60,505 bases of DNA from Syntrophus sp. (in: bacteria) (GCA_013824645.1 PNOF01000008.1:1-60505); one strand, 5' to 3'; counted from the stretch's first letter, positions 33,981 through 42,790 are shown. The notes: generated by a model from the sequence alone, not told the origin. Made by a program: numbers and translations.

Positions 33981-34763
33981 CTATTTTTTCCGGAAGGTAC
34001 ACGAGAATTTATCCCCAGTAGCAACTCCCGCACCAGCCCCTCCTCTGAGTGCCTTCTCTCTTAGCTTTACAAGTGTCCTTGAGACGACCTCTACTTCGAC
34101 TTCCACTATAGAAGTACAATCTCCGAACTCCTTATTTGCGGACTCATCACAGACATTCACAGATGATTTGTATCGTAAGACGGGTCCGGTAACCTTCAGG
34201 GTTTGGTAGTAATTACGTGTGGGATAATAAAGTATAGTCTGTATAACTTTAACTGCATCATCACCCTGACGGACAAACATGTATTGACCCCAATTAAATC
34301 CTGTTCTTCCTTGCGCATCATAAGATTGCCATTTCTGTTGGTCCCAAAACGAAACCAGCACATCAATAATCTCCGGTACCGTAAGAATCTGTTCGGCCTT
34401 GTACTCGAGTTTGTAGATATGCTCCTGTATCTTTGCGGCATCCGGGGCATTTGGTGCAAGGCGGAGATACTGCTTGAGGCTCGCAACAGCCTCTTTCAGT
34501 TTTCCTGCCTTTTCCTGGGTAAGCCCAAGGTTATAGTAAGGATCGGGCCAAGTGGGGGCAAGCCGGGATGCCTCTTGGAACTCCTTTATCGCGTCTTCAA
34601 GTTCAGCAGATGACTTTGCAATCTCCACCGCAGCCTGACCCCGTGCCATATGACGTCGGGCCTCTTTGGGTACTGTCCCTGCGTAGCCCATAGACTGCAT
34701 CACGAACAGAAGGCATACCGCCATAGCAGCGAAAGGAGTCACCTTACTCATTAGTTTATGCAT
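33981..34763 (-). CDS. Exported TPR protein, member of a local paralogous family
   Basis: A 260-residue protein with a signal peptide (1-28, ending YAG-TVP), then EARRHMARGQAAVEIAKS, one or two TPR units (PDPYYNLGLTQEKAGKLKEAV) and a C-terminal beta-rich domain ending FSCTFRKK. The protein at 35976-36764 has the same order and ending (FSYTFQKK), and a third copy is a fragment at 28750-28890. The TPR part may bind a partner in the periplasm. One cysteine pair (VNVCDES...FGDCTS) is conserved with the paralogue (FLCSD...DGCPIW). Start 34763 has a GGAGGT ribosome site. Confidence 0.82.
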   Translation of the reverse strand: MHKLMSKVTPFAAMAVCLLFVMQSMGYAGTVPKEARRHMARGQAAVEIAKSSAELEDAIKEFQEASRLAPTWPDPYYNLGLTQEKAGKLKEAVASLKQYLRLAPNAPDAAKIQEHIYKLEYKAEQILTVPEIIDVLVSFWDQQKWQSYDAQGRTGFNWGQYMFVRQGDDAVKVIQTILYYPTRNYYQTLKVTGPVLRYKSSVNVCDESANKEFGDCTSIVEVEVEVVSRTLVKLREKALRGGAGAGVATGDKFSCTFRKK

Positions 34764-34930
34764 CTCTTACCTCCGGATAATTTAATGGTATTGGCCTTGC
34801 GTTCATTGGATTGTCGCATTTGCCACCGGTATAAATATTTCCGGCTATCAACGCACCCGTCATCAAAACAACGAACACTATTATCATTAAAGAACATCAG
34901 CTTTTTCTTACTCTCCTACTTTTTAAGGTT

Positions 34931-35524
34931 TTATAGATCTTTATCTTTAGCACGTTTCTTTTCTTGTTCCTTCAGGGTTCTGTTTGTATAATTAACATTA
35001 ACTTTTCCTTCGACCTCCGGCGGCATCGATCTGGGATTTGGGGCTTTATACTGATATGCTTTACCTAGAACGAGATCGATAGTAGTGTTCTGACCTGTTA
35101 GTGTCCAATTATCACTCCAGGGTTTCCAAGGTTCTCCACTGTCTGCTCTATACCTGTATATAGGATTGCCATATTTCCGGATAAGCTGGGCCTCCAAATC
35201 GCTGAAACACTGATCAATAGAATATTTGTTAGTTTCGCGATAAAGAAAAAGAGCTCCGCCTTCATAAACCTTGTTGTTTATAAAACGAAAAACCAAATCT
35301 GCCTTATACCCGGCAAATTCCCCATTGTATATGTATACATGGGCTTTCGACTCGGGATCTTTGGGGTAATACCGCTCAGCCATTGCTTTTTTCACCTCCG
35401 CACGACTGGCTCCCCATGGCAGTCCTGCAAACCCATCCGGCACATCGCCCGCCTTAGCTATGCCGGCAAATATAACAACTAATACTGTCGTAACGACTAA
35501 ATAAAGCACTTTCGTCTTTTCCAT
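34931..35524 (-). CDS. Exported protein of the VPDGF-WGAS family
   Basis: A 197-residue paralogue of the protein at 29450-30046, sharing the signal peptide type (1-24, ending AKA-GDV), VPDGFAGLPWGASRAEVKKA and RKYGNPIYRY. The C-terminus is lysine-rich. The frame opens at 35557, but TTGGAGGAATTG places the start at ATG 35524. It lies between the two TPR paralogues, so a segment carrying one gene of each family may have been duplicated. No function known. Confidence 0.78.
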   Translation of the reverse strand: MEKTKVLYLVVTTVLVVIFAGIAKAGDVPDGFAGLPWGASRAEVKKAMAERYYPKDPESKAHVYIYNGEFAGYKADLVFRFINNKVYEGGALFLYRETNKYSIDQCFSDLEAQLIRKYGNPIYRYRADSGEPWKPWSDNWTLTGQNTTIDLVLGKAYQYKAPNPRSMPPEVEGKVNVNYTNRTLKEQEKKRAKDKDL

Positions 35525-35621
35525 CAATTCCTCCAATTTCAATTTTCCGGAATACAAGTTCCGTGCTATATGGTTTCAAGGCAAAACCGACGACGGAGCT
35601 GACGGCTTTGCGCTTTAATCT

Positions 35622-35818
35622 TTACTTGCCGCAACGGACACAACCGGCGGAGCCCTGGGCGCTTACCAAGTCACCATCTGCTTTTTTGCAATCCCCCAAA
35701 GTCGTGTAACATGCACCGCTAAATACATTGAAATAGGGCTGATTTCGTGAGCAATTCCCCACGTATTTCCCCCCTGCATAGCAGGGCAGATCATTATCCG
35801 CCTTAATGCTGTTTTCAT
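35622..35818 (-). pseudogene. Chimeric, frameshifted gene for a cysteine-rich peptide
   Basis: ATG 35818 with GGAGGAGGT and the next 14 bases match the 5' end of the DUF4919 gene (ATGAAAACAGCATTAAG). Immediately after, and one frame off, an open segment encodes ADNDLPCYAGGKYVGNCSRN, then QPYFNVFSGACYTTLGDCKK and ADGDLVSAQGSAGCVRCGK before TAA 35622. That part has six cysteines and looks like the mature half of a secreted peptide. The signal peptide is missing and the frame is broken (197 bases between ATG and the end of the stop). An intact ECF promoter remains at 35929-35957. Confidence 0.7.
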
Positions 35819-35928
35819 GACCTCCTCCTTATATTAAGTGGTTATTGGCTAAATCATCCAAACTTTCCTCTGAATCTAAGGATAATATTCGGCATTCAAT
35901 ATGCGTCACATCCTTATATTCATAGACA

Positions 35929-35957
35929 TTAGACAAAACTTCAAGCAAAAAAGTTCC
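35929..35957 (-). promoter_or_regulatory. ECF-sigma-type promoter upstream of the cysteine-rich relic
   Basis: GGAACTT (35951-35957), 16-base spacer, GTCTAA (35929-35934): a perfect consensus. It would give a leader of about 100 bases to the relic at 35818. Confidence 0.75.
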
Positions 35958-35975
35958 CGCTTTTATTTCTATCGG

Positions 35976-36764
35976 CTATTTCTTCTGGAAGGTATAGGAG
36001 AAATTAGCAACCGCGGCGTCTATGTATGGCTTTATTTCCGGGGAAACTACCTTAATGGACATTCTGACATATCTTCTGGAAACAATTTCCAGGCTGAAGC
36101 TACGCCAGATCGGACAGCCATCCTCATTCCTTGATCTGTCAGAACACAGAAAGTAAATAGTATCGAAGGTAAGTGTTTTTCCATGCGGTGTCACGCGCTT
36201 GGTTTCGGTTTTCTGAACGTTTTTACTATCAACTCCACTCTCATAAGCGATGATAATCTGTTGTCCGTCCCTCCTGAAAAATCGCATGGACCCGATCTCT
36301 TTAGGATCAGACCCTGGCGTTGTGCCCTTGAGTTGCCACATGCTGCTGTTGCCCAACGAGCCGAATATATCCAGCGCAACCTCGTCTGTTATCGTTTGTT
36401 CCGCCTTGAATTCCAGCTTGGTTATGAGGTTCTTGAGCGATTCGGTATCCGGTGCCTTCGGTACAAGCTGTAGATAACGTTTCAGGCTGTCCGCTGCTTC
36501 CCTGAATTTGCCCGCCTTCTCCTGTACGACTCCCAGGTTGTAGTAGACCTCCGGCCAATCAGGCGCCAGGGACTGTGCTTTCGTGAACTCCTCGATAGCA
36601 AGGTCATAATCAGCAGGAACTTTTGCCATTTCTACGGCCGTCTGACCGCGTACCATATGCCGTTGGGCTTCTTCAGATACCGCTTGGGCATTTACAGCGG
36701 TCAACAGCAAGACGCTAACAGCAAAAACAATGACCAGATAAAATGCTCTCGTCTTTTTCATCAT
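35976..36764 (-). CDS. Exported TPR protein, second local paralogue
   Basis: A 262-residue protein with a signal peptide (about 1-28, ending AQA-VSE), EAQRHMVRGQTAVEMAKV, a TPR region (PEVYYNLGVVQEKAGKFREAADSL), a lysine-rich linker (KLEFKAEQTITDEVALDIF) and a beta-rich C-terminal domain ending FSYTFQKK. It aligns throughout with the protein at 33981-34763. GGGAGA precedes two consecutive ATG codons (36764 and 36761); either could be used. Role unknown, periplasmic by prediction. Confidence 0.82.
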   Translation of the reverse strand: MMKKTRAFYLVIVFAVSVLLLTAVNAQAVSEEAQRHMVRGQTAVEMAKVPADYDLAIEEFTKAQSLAPDWPEVYYNLGVVQEKAGKFREAADSLKRYLQLVPKAPDTESLKNLITKLEFKAEQTITDEVALDIFGSLGNSSMWQLKGTTPGSDPKEIGSMRFFRRDGQQIIIAYESGVDSKNVQKTETKRVTPHGKTLTFDTIYFLCSDRSRNEDGCPIWRSFSLEIVSRRYVRMSIKVVSPEIKPYIDAAVANFSYTFQKK

Positions 36765-37127
36765 TTTCTCCCGAGGGTGAATTATTTTTATATCTTACCA
36801 CTTCTAATGCATGATTTCCTTACGCTTTATGTAGATACTCTCCTTCTGTAATTAATCGTTCCTTTTTCAGCCCCTCCAGGCTTCGCAGTTTTTGTTCCAC
36901 GGCACTGCTGCCCTGCTCGAACAGCCAGCCATTCTTTGTCGGCCCGATAAGTTAACAGAGCGCTGTTCCTCATTAACAATGAGGATTTGCATTTGAAATG
37001 TTTGATCAACGTTGCGCATCAGCGGTGTTGCGCCGAGCACTCAGGGATACACGAGAAACTTACTTCGCAGCCTCCGCTGAGATGTGAGTCGTCTTGTTCC
37101 TCCCTCATCCCTATCCTGTGCTCGTGG
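36765..37127. other. Intergenic region without recognisable gene
   Basis: Neither strand shows a ribosome site with a convincing frame or a known motif. No ECF-type promoter is seen, unlike several neighbours. It may contain degraded coding sequence but nothing can be identified. Confidence 0.4.
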
Positions 37128-37634
37128 CTATGCTGCAGCTTCTTCTCGCTTCCACAGAATAAGTGTCAGCCATACCATAAAAATCCTCACTGGCAAAGCT
37201 ATTTCCGCTGGTAAATCAATAATAGCTTTTTTTGTAAATGCATTTTCAGGCCTTACCGACCCAATTGTTTGACCGTCTTCGCGTAAGACGAACTCGCGCC
37301 GCAGCGCAGATTCTGCTTCTAATGTATAGCTTTTGTTGTTGTAATCTATTTTGTACGATCTGATCAGAGCGCTTGGTTTTTCTGCGCGAGCAAGTACCAA
37401 TCCTTCCTTCTCAATAATAAAAGATCCATTTAATAATCCTTCGCGGAAAACTCTGTAATTCGACCCATCGAGGTACAATTTGCCAGCTTCGCGCACCCAG
37501 GCAAGGTCGATCTTTGCGATGGCCTTATGGTCGTCAAAGATTGTAAAGTCCCAGGAAAACCAGCCATTGGGTACAGCGCTTAATATAATAGTGAACCTCC
37601 TTTTGGTATTCTGCGCATTGTTACTTTCGAACAT
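37128..37634 (-). CDS. Tubby/LURP-one-like small protein with C-terminal membrane helix
   Basis: A 168-residue protein, rich in beta strands (YRVFREGLLNGSFIIEKEGL, SYTLEAESALRREFVLREDG) with a C-terminal hydrophobic helix (LPVRIFMVWLTLILWKR). The pattern of strands with a closing helix recalls LURP-one/scramblase-type barrels, which can bind membranes; this is a weak resemblance. It is the second gene after the ECF promoter at 37898-37926, 24 bases beyond the small membrane protein gene, so it is probably in that operon. The ribosome site before ATG 37634 is weak. Confidence 0.65.
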   Translation of the reverse strand: MFESNNAQNTKRRFTIILSAVPNGWFSWDFTIFDDHKAIAKIDLAWVREAGKLYLDGSNYRVFREGLLNGSFIIEKEGLVLARAEKPSALIRSYKIDYNNKSYTLEAESALRREFVLREDGQTIGSVRPENAFTKKAIIDLPAEIALPVRIFMVWLTLILWKREEAAA

Positions 37635-37658
37635 ATGTTTTTCATGGATACATCCTCC

Positions 37659-37871
37659 TCAACTTTTAACTTTCTGTTTCTTTCCGATAACCCCATAAAG
37701 TATGATGCCTGGAATTGACAGGAAAATGACTACAAGGAGCCAGACAATCTTATCGTTGCCCCGAAAATTGCTTCTCAGAATATCGATAATGGCAACGATA
37801 CTGAACGGAATTGTCAGAATACAAATGACTATCAGGACAACTATTATTTCGTATATTCCAATACCTATCAT
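37659..37871 (-). CDS. Small membrane protein with PLDc_N-like helices
   Basis: A 70-residue protein with two membrane helices (IYEIIVVLIVICILTIPFSI and WLLVVIFLSIPGIILYGVIG) and a basic end. The central NDKIVWLLVVIFLSIPGIIL resembles the N-terminal domain of phospholipase-D-like and immunity-type small membrane proteins. The frame is open to 38024, but AGGAGGG precedes ATG 37871. An ECF promoter at 37898-37926 would give a leader of about 20 bases. Probably first gene of an operon with 37128-37634. Confidence 0.75.
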   Translation of the reverse strand: MIGIGIYEIIVVLIVICILTIPFSIVAIIDILRSNFRGNDKIVWLLVVIFLSIPGIILYGVIGKKQKVKS

Positions 37872-37897
37872 TGTAACCCTCCTGTTTTTTATAAATA

Positions 37898-37926
37898 TTT
37901 GACAAACCTGCAACGACAAAAGTTCC
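37898..37926 (-). promoter_or_regulatory. ECF-sigma-type promoter of the small membrane protein gene
   Basis: GGAACTT (37920-37926), 16-base spacer, GTCAAA (37898-37903), one mismatch to GTCTAA. Confidence 0.7.
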
Positions 37927-38273
37927 GAAATTTCTTCTTTATTTTCGCAAGTCCTACTATGGTCCATGATGCCCTCGAAAAAGCCATTGAAAGCTATAAG
38001 TGCCCAAGAGGCCATAAAAAGCATCCGAATAGTTGCTCATGGAAGCACTTTCTTCCTCAGACAGAGTACTCCCGAACAAAGATCCCCGACTTTTCTGCGG
38101 CAAAAACTGAGGCTGAACTTATGGATGTTATGAAAATCATTCCAATACAGACCGACAAAGAATAAAATAAACTCTTAAATCTAAACATGACTTTCCCCAT
38201 TAAATCTTGTCAAAAGCCTTCCATTTTAAGTTATCAAGGTCTTTCGTTACTTCTTCCCACCTTTCTTTGGCCG
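37927..38273. other. Intergenic region with one doubtful + strand frame
   Basis: A frame from ATG 37959 to 38165 on the + strand would give 68 residues (MVHDALEKAIESYKCPRGHK...). Its composition is coding-like, but it has no ribosome site and no known relatives, and lies opposite the direction of all neighbours. It could be a fragment of a lost gene. Confidence 0.25.
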
Positions 38274-38726
38274 CTATTCTGTACTTTTCCCTTTAACTTT
38301 TCGATGTGGCATGATTGCTTTATTGTCATCTGTGATAATAAATATTTCTCTTGCGAATTTATTCCCCATGCCGATTCTGACTGAATATTCCACATTTTTT
38401 TGCAATTCAAATGGTCCCATTACCTCAGTAAATTCCTCAAGTTTCTGCCCATATTTTATCTGTTTCAGTCTCGGATATTTTCTTTTTTTTACCTCAGTTG
38501 TCAGGTCGTGGCTAAGAGACCATATCAGCTTTCCATACTTTTCCCCTGCATTTGGATTGCGAGCAGCCACCCCTACAGCGCTGATCTCATGTTCTTCTTC
38601 CAGCACAAAAAACAATTCATTGTCTATCATTACCACATCAACGGGAACTGGGCCTATGCAAGAATAAAAATATATGCCAAAAATAAACAGCAGCATTATT
38701 CTTGTGACATACTTTACTGTTTTCAT
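38274..38726 (-). CDS. Predicted lipoprotein, unknown function
   Basis: A 150-residue protein with a lipoprotein signal: IMLLFIFGIYFYSC with the modified cysteine near residue 23. The mature part is beta-rich with basic patches. No family is recognised. AGAGGAAGG precedes ATG 38726 (the frame opens at 38750). It lies in the row of envelope proteins but has no ECF-type promoter. Confidence 0.68.
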   Translation of the reverse strand: MKTVKYVTRIMLLFIFGIYFYSCIGPVPVDVVMIDNELFFVLEEEHEISAVGVAARNPNAGEKYGKLIWSLSHDLTTEVKKRKYPRLKQIKYGQKLEEFTEVMGPFELQKNVEYSVRIGMGNKFAREIFIITDDNKAIMPHRKVKGKSTE

Positions 38727-38838
38727 CTTAACCTTCCTCTTTTTTGTCATAATTACGTTTATCTTTCCGGTAAGAAGGATTTTACAGCATATTTATGGCT
38801 CGCTTCGCGATAAAGCTGTTTTCATTCATACACTCTCC

Positions 38839-39186
38839 CTAATCATTAAAACCTGTCTTTGATCCTGTGATTTTCTGCCCGTCATGGGAAACAGTACAAT
38901 GATTGCGGCCCATACCTCTTTTTGGCACTACTGTTATATATTCGGCCCCCCTGATTATTTTGTAATCCTTTTCGGGAAATTTTGATAAGAAATCTTCGAG
39001 CGGCATTCCCTGTGTCGCATTAATGCAGGCATCGGCAGCCGCTTGCTTCGCCTGTCTCATATCATAAACAAAATAACCTGCAAAAAACGCTACTAATAGT
39101 ACAAGCAAATATATTCCTTTACGAACAATAGAACTTTTCTTTTTTTTACCATCAGGATCTACCCCTGGCTGATATTTTTTTAACAC
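38839..39186 (-). CDS. Small single-pass membrane protein, unknown function
   Basis: A 115-residue protein with a lysine-rich N-terminus, one helix (GIYLLVLLVAFFAGYFVYDM) and a periplasmic tail with two cysteines (ADACINATQG and NHCTVSHDG). The start is GTG 39186, preceded by GGGAGA; ATG is not available. No family is recognised. It may form an operon with the two genes upstream (39219-42037), since the gap is 32 bases. Confidence 0.65.
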   Translation of the reverse strand: MLKKYQPGVDPDGKKKKSSIVRKGIYLLVLLVAFFAGYFVYDMRQAKQAAADACINATQGMPLEDFLSKFPEKDYKIIRGAEYITVVPKRGMGRNHCTVSHDGQKITGSKTGFND

Positions 39187-39218
39187 GATACTTCTCCCTT
39201 TGTCTTAATTTGGTCAAA

Positions 39219-39737
39219 CTATTTTACTATCCGAACAAAATTCTCGTGTTGATTGGCAGCTAAAACAGATTGCAGCAAATTCATGTTCTGAGACCTTTTC
39301 TTGAAGTAAGGGTCATGCCGGCTGTGGATGACAGCAAATAAAAGAAAAAGAAAGATGATCAACGCAAAAAGAACCAGTGCGTTCGCTTTTAGTCTAAATA
39401 TCGCTAAAAACAGGCCTGATAAACGAACGCGCGCTTCCTGCCCGTTTTTCTGGAAACGGTATATCAGTCCCAATGCAATTAAAGGCCCGAGCACGGGAAA
39501 AACAGTTACTGCCGCTATCACGTAGAATCTCCAGTCCCTTAAAGGATAGTATTCTCTGTTTTTCAATTCCGTATATGCACCAATAACCAGGGCAAGACAG
39601 GAGAAGGGAAAGACGATGCTGAAAAAAAGTTCCGCACCGGAAGCGGGCATCATCGAGACAAGGATGGCCGCAACGTGGCTGATCAGTCCCGTGAAAAGGG
39701 CATTTCTTCCAAGGGTTGTATGGGCGATCTCCGGCAT
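39219..39737 (-). CDS. Four-helix membrane protein, unknown function
   Basis: A 172-residue protein with helices near 14-30, 38-54, 72-92 and 115-135, and a short cytosolic tail. No recognised motifs. It starts five bases after the ankyrin stop, so it is translated with that gene; it may anchor or assist the ankyrin protein. It resembles no named family that I can recall. Confidence 0.65.
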   Translation of the reverse strand: MPEIAHTTLGRNALFTGLISHVAAILVSMMPASGAELFFSIVFPFSCLALVIGAYTELKNREYYPLRDWRFYVIAAVTVFPVLGPLIALGLIYRFQKNGQEARVRLSGLFLAIFRLKANALVLFALIIFLFLLFAVIHSRHDPYFKKRSQNMNLLQSVLAANQHENFVRIVK

Positions 39738-39742
39738 ACAGG

Positions 39743-42037
39743 TTATCTCCTTCTGGAAGATTGGGCAGCCTCTTCCAGAATTATTTTGACGTCTTTCTTT
39801 TTTTCAAAAACCTTCACGTGATACTGCCCCCCGGCTCGAAAAGGCCCGGACAGCTCCAGTATTACTTCATGAAGCCCGTAGGAGATCACCATCTGATTAT
39901 CGCGTATGAAGGGCTTACCAAATCCGATGGAATAAAGCCAGTCCGCGGAATGTCCAAGGAAGACACAGGCCACAACATATTTTTCAAAATCCATATCCGG
40001 CGCAGGTTTTTCAAAAGCGCGAGCCCAGAGCTCGGACCATTCCTTTGGCGTCTCCACCACTTTAATGAATGCCTCTTTTTGCTTGGAAACATTGCCCTTC
40101 CATTCCATCCCGAGATAGTCCCGGACCGCGCCGGTTTTTTCCAGAAGGCTCACGATAGCCGGATTGGCGCCTTCCACCGCATAAGTCCAGGCCGACTTTC
40201 CTTCCTTATCTTTCAGTGATGCGGCGGCTCTCTTTTCGACCAATACTTTTACCATATCCGCGTTGCCTCTTTTGACCGCCAGAATCAGCGCCGTCTCACC
40301 CTTTTTGTTGGCCGCATTGAGATCCGCGCCATGGTCGATGAAATACTTGATGCAAGAAAGATTTGATTCTTTGAAAGACTTAACCGCTTTCATCAAAGCC
40401 GTCTCTCCTTCGTCATCCTTTACGTTAACATCCGCGCCTCTTTCGACCAGAAATTTCACCAGGGCAATATCGCCGTCCGCGGCCAGCATCAGAGCGGTTC
40501 CCGAGGCGAAGCCGCGCATATTCACATCCATATCTTTGGTCAACAGAAGTTTGACGATCTCCAGATTGCCCGCCATAACAGCCGAGAACAAAGCCTCTTG
40601 CTTATTAAAATTCCCGTTGTTCTTCACTAAGGTTCTGACAATCCGGACATGATGGGCCGAGATGGCTTTGCTAAGAGCCGTATCCCCGTATTTCGATTTT
40701 TTATGGACATCAGCGCCGGCTTTCAAAAGCGCTTCTACTATATCGGCATTGCCCTTTTCGCAGGCGATCATCAAAGCCGTCATTTGATCTTTATCCACAG
40801 CATTGACATCCGCTTTATGGTCGATGAGTAGTTTGGCGATTTCGGAACTGCCGTCTTGAATGGCCATCATCAGAGCTGTTTTTCCATCATCGTATTTTTC
40901 ATTAACTCTTGCGCCGTGTTTCAGCAAAACCCTGAAAACTTCCGTCTTTTTTTCCATTACCGCGTATATCAGGGCATCTCCTTTGCTGATATTCTTCACA
41001 TTCACATCGGCTTTTTTTTCCAAAAGCTCTTTTGCAATATCAGCATTTCCCTTGATAGAGGCATATATCAAAGCGGTGTTGTTGGCGCCGTTTTTGGCAT
41101 TCACATCGGCCCCTTTATCAAGCAGAAACCTGACAATATCAAGCCTATTGCCATCCGCCGCATACATCAAAGGAGTGCTGCCGCTGCTTGTCCTGAGATT
41201 AGCATCGGCGTTTTTTGCTATCAGAGCTTTGACTTTATCGAGACGACCTTCCTTCACCGCGTTAAATAAAGGATGAAGTGTAAGGTCAGGCTGCTGTGAT
41301 GATCCATTTTTGCCGTTTGCCGATTTTTCCAGTAATTGCGCAATGTATTCCAGTCCATCCTTTTTCGCCAACGACAGAGCTGTATCTCCATCCTTGTTTT
41401 TCAAGTCCAGCCTGGCGCCCTTTGCCAGAAAAGTCTGCACCAATGCCGCGTCCCCCTGCATCACAGCATACATCAGCGGCGTCCGTCCCGTTTTCAACCA
41501 TGATTCGTCCTGAACATTGACGTCGGCGCCGTTTTCCAGAAGAATACGAATCGTTTTTACTTTATCCCCTGGAGGGCCAAGACGGAGATTTCCCCAAGCG
41601 AATGCGGCAAGCAAGGGTGTCAGCCCTTTGCCTTTTGCTTGCACATCAGCCCCCTTGGCAATCAGGTATTGGACAACATCAGCGTATCCATGGCCTGAGG
41701 CTTCTATCAACGGGGTTCGATTGCCCGCATCTTTACCGGCATCAATTATTGCGCCATGCTCGACCAATAATTTGACAATTTCCAGATTGCCGTTCGAGGC
41801 GGCAACCGACAATGGCAAATCGCCGGTATGGCCTTTTTGATTGACATCATATTTGCTGAAGGTTGAAGGAGGATCCTTAAGAATAGACTTTACCTTTTCA
41901 ACATCGCCCTTTTTGACAGCCTCTAAAAGAGGAAAATCGGGAGGTGGAAGGCGGCTGTCCGCGAAGCTTGTGGCCGGCAAGAACATTACAAGTAATACCA
42001 AAGAAAGAATCAAAAAATTAAACGGTCTGCTTTTCAT
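39743..42037 (-). CDS. Large exported ankyrin-repeat protein
   Basis: A 764-residue protein with a signal peptide (about 1-26, ending SFA-DSR) and about 18 ankyrin repeats (from LLEAVKKGDVEKVKSILK to ANPAIVSLLEK), with repeated GxTALMxAxxxGNxxIVxxLL and KGADVNAKD elements. The last ~110 residues form a separate domain with WKGNVSKQKEAFIKVVETP and a V-A-C-V-F motif. Ankyrin arrays of this size bind proteins; here the target would be in the periplasm or outside. Followed at once by a four-helix membrane protein. TGAGGAAAAG precedes the start. Bacterial exported ankyrin proteins are often stress or secretion factors, but no role is established here. Confidence 0.88.
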   Translation of the reverse strand: MKSRPFNFLILSLVLLVMFLPATSFADSRLPPPDFPLLEAVKKGDVEKVKSILKDPPSTFSKYDVNQKGHTGDLPLSVAASNGNLEIVKLLVEHGAIIDAGKDAGNRTPLIEASGHGYADVVQYLIAKGADVQAKGKGLTPLLAAFAWGNLRLGPPGDKVKTIRILLENGADVNVQDESWLKTGRTPLMYAVMQGDAALVQTFLAKGARLDLKNKDGDTALSLAKKDGLEYIAQLLEKSANGKNGSSQQPDLTLHPLFNAVKEGRLDKVKALIAKNADANLRTSSGSTPLMYAADGNRLDIVRFLLDKGADVNAKNGANNTALIYASIKGNADIAKELLEKKADVNVKNISKGDALIYAVMEKKTEVFRVLLKHGARVNEKYDDGKTALMMAIQDGSSEIAKLLIDHKADVNAVDKDQMTALMIACEKGNADIVEALLKAGADVHKKSKYGDTALSKAISAHHVRIVRTLVKNNGNFNKQEALFSAVMAGNLEIVKLLLTKDMDVNMRGFASGTALMLAADGDIALVKFLVERGADVNVKDDEGETALMKAVKSFKESNLSCIKYFIDHGADLNAANKKGETALILAVKRGNADMVKVLVEKRAAASLKDKEGKSAWTYAVEGANPAIVSLLEKTGAVRDYLGMEWKGNVSKQKEAFIKVVETPKEWSELWARAFEKPAPDMDFEKYVVACVFLGHSADWLYSIGFGKPFIRDNQMVISYGLHEVILELSGPFRAGGQYHVKVFEKKKDVKIILEEAAQSSRRR

Positions 42038-42321
42038 TTGCTTTTCCTCATCTATATATTTCTATGTGCATTCTTTTTTTTTGCTTCAAAAGGTACGAGA
42101 ACCCACCGCAGCTTAAGTATGCTGCTTTTAGTGGACACCAAAGTTGATGTACAACTCTGATCTTTCTTATGAACTGATAGGAGTTTCCTTTTCAGCATAC
42201 GATATGAATAACACGAGAAAAGCAAACTATCAATACGAACGCACTGATTTTATAGTTAAAACCCCTGGTTGAACGAGTACTTTTAAGGCAAGCAGTCAAG
42301 CAATAGTGATTTGCCGCTTAA

Positions 42322-42371
42322 AGAAGTAATGAACTACCCCGCAGCAAGTTGCGAGGTAGTTCATTACTTCT
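42322..42371. repeat. Perfect 17-base inverted repeat
   Basis: Arms AGAAGTAATGAACTACC (42322-42338) and its complement (42355-42371) with a 16-base interior that itself has a short CGCA/TGCG stem. It could be a terminator without T tract, or the remains of a mobile element or regulatory RNA. Confidence 0.7.
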
Positions 42372-42617
42372 CTGAAACTCTGGTTTACCCCGGAACATTT
42401 CCATGTAGACCTTGGTGTCCTCGTAAAAGGTTGAAAAAATAGCATTTATTGTCATTCCGTTGTAGGTTTGGAATCCGGTCTTGACAAAGTCGAGATGAAT
42501 GACAATATTCCAAATGGAGCTTGAATATGTACAAAGTTTATATTCAAGATTTCCCCCAATCGCCACCGGAGTGAGCCAATCCCCCCCCCAACGACTTCTC
42601 CGGTGGCTTCTATTAAA

Positions 42618-42790
42618 GGGGCTCACGTCGCCCCCTCCACAGGCATAAGCCTGCGGAGCCTTCCCCTCTCGCTCATGAACTCGCTACGAACAGAGTTATT
42701 GGGGCTCACGTCGCCCCCTCCACAGGCATAAGCCGCCGGAGCCTTCCCCTCTCGCTCATGAACTCGCTACGAACAGAGTTATTGGGGCTC
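42618..42790. repeat. Two 83-base tandem copies of the dispersed repeat
   Basis: Unit starts at 42618 and 42701 with a third, truncated start at 42784, giving an exact 83-base period. Each begins GGGGCTCACGTCGCCCCCTC, has a hairpin with AGGCATAAGCC, and continues CCCCTCTCGCTCATGAACTC. The module is the same as at 11378 and 48816 but with a different loop and tail. Confidence 0.75.

Noticed and set aside
35556-35562. A further GGAACTT on the minus strand near the gene at 34931-35524
   Set aside because: No GTCnnA box at 15-18 bases; it would also overlap the ribosome site.
37959-38165. 68-codon + strand frame MVHDALEKA...
   Set aside because: No ribosome site, no relatives that I recognise, opposite to all neighbours; kept only as a note on the gap.
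42318-42626. 102-codon frame on the minus strand in the gene-free region
   Set aside because: Overlaps the inverted repeat, unusual composition, no start signal.
42618-42790. Short tandem repeats as a possible CRISPR array
   Set aside because: Units are adjacent without spacers, only two to three copies, no cas genes.
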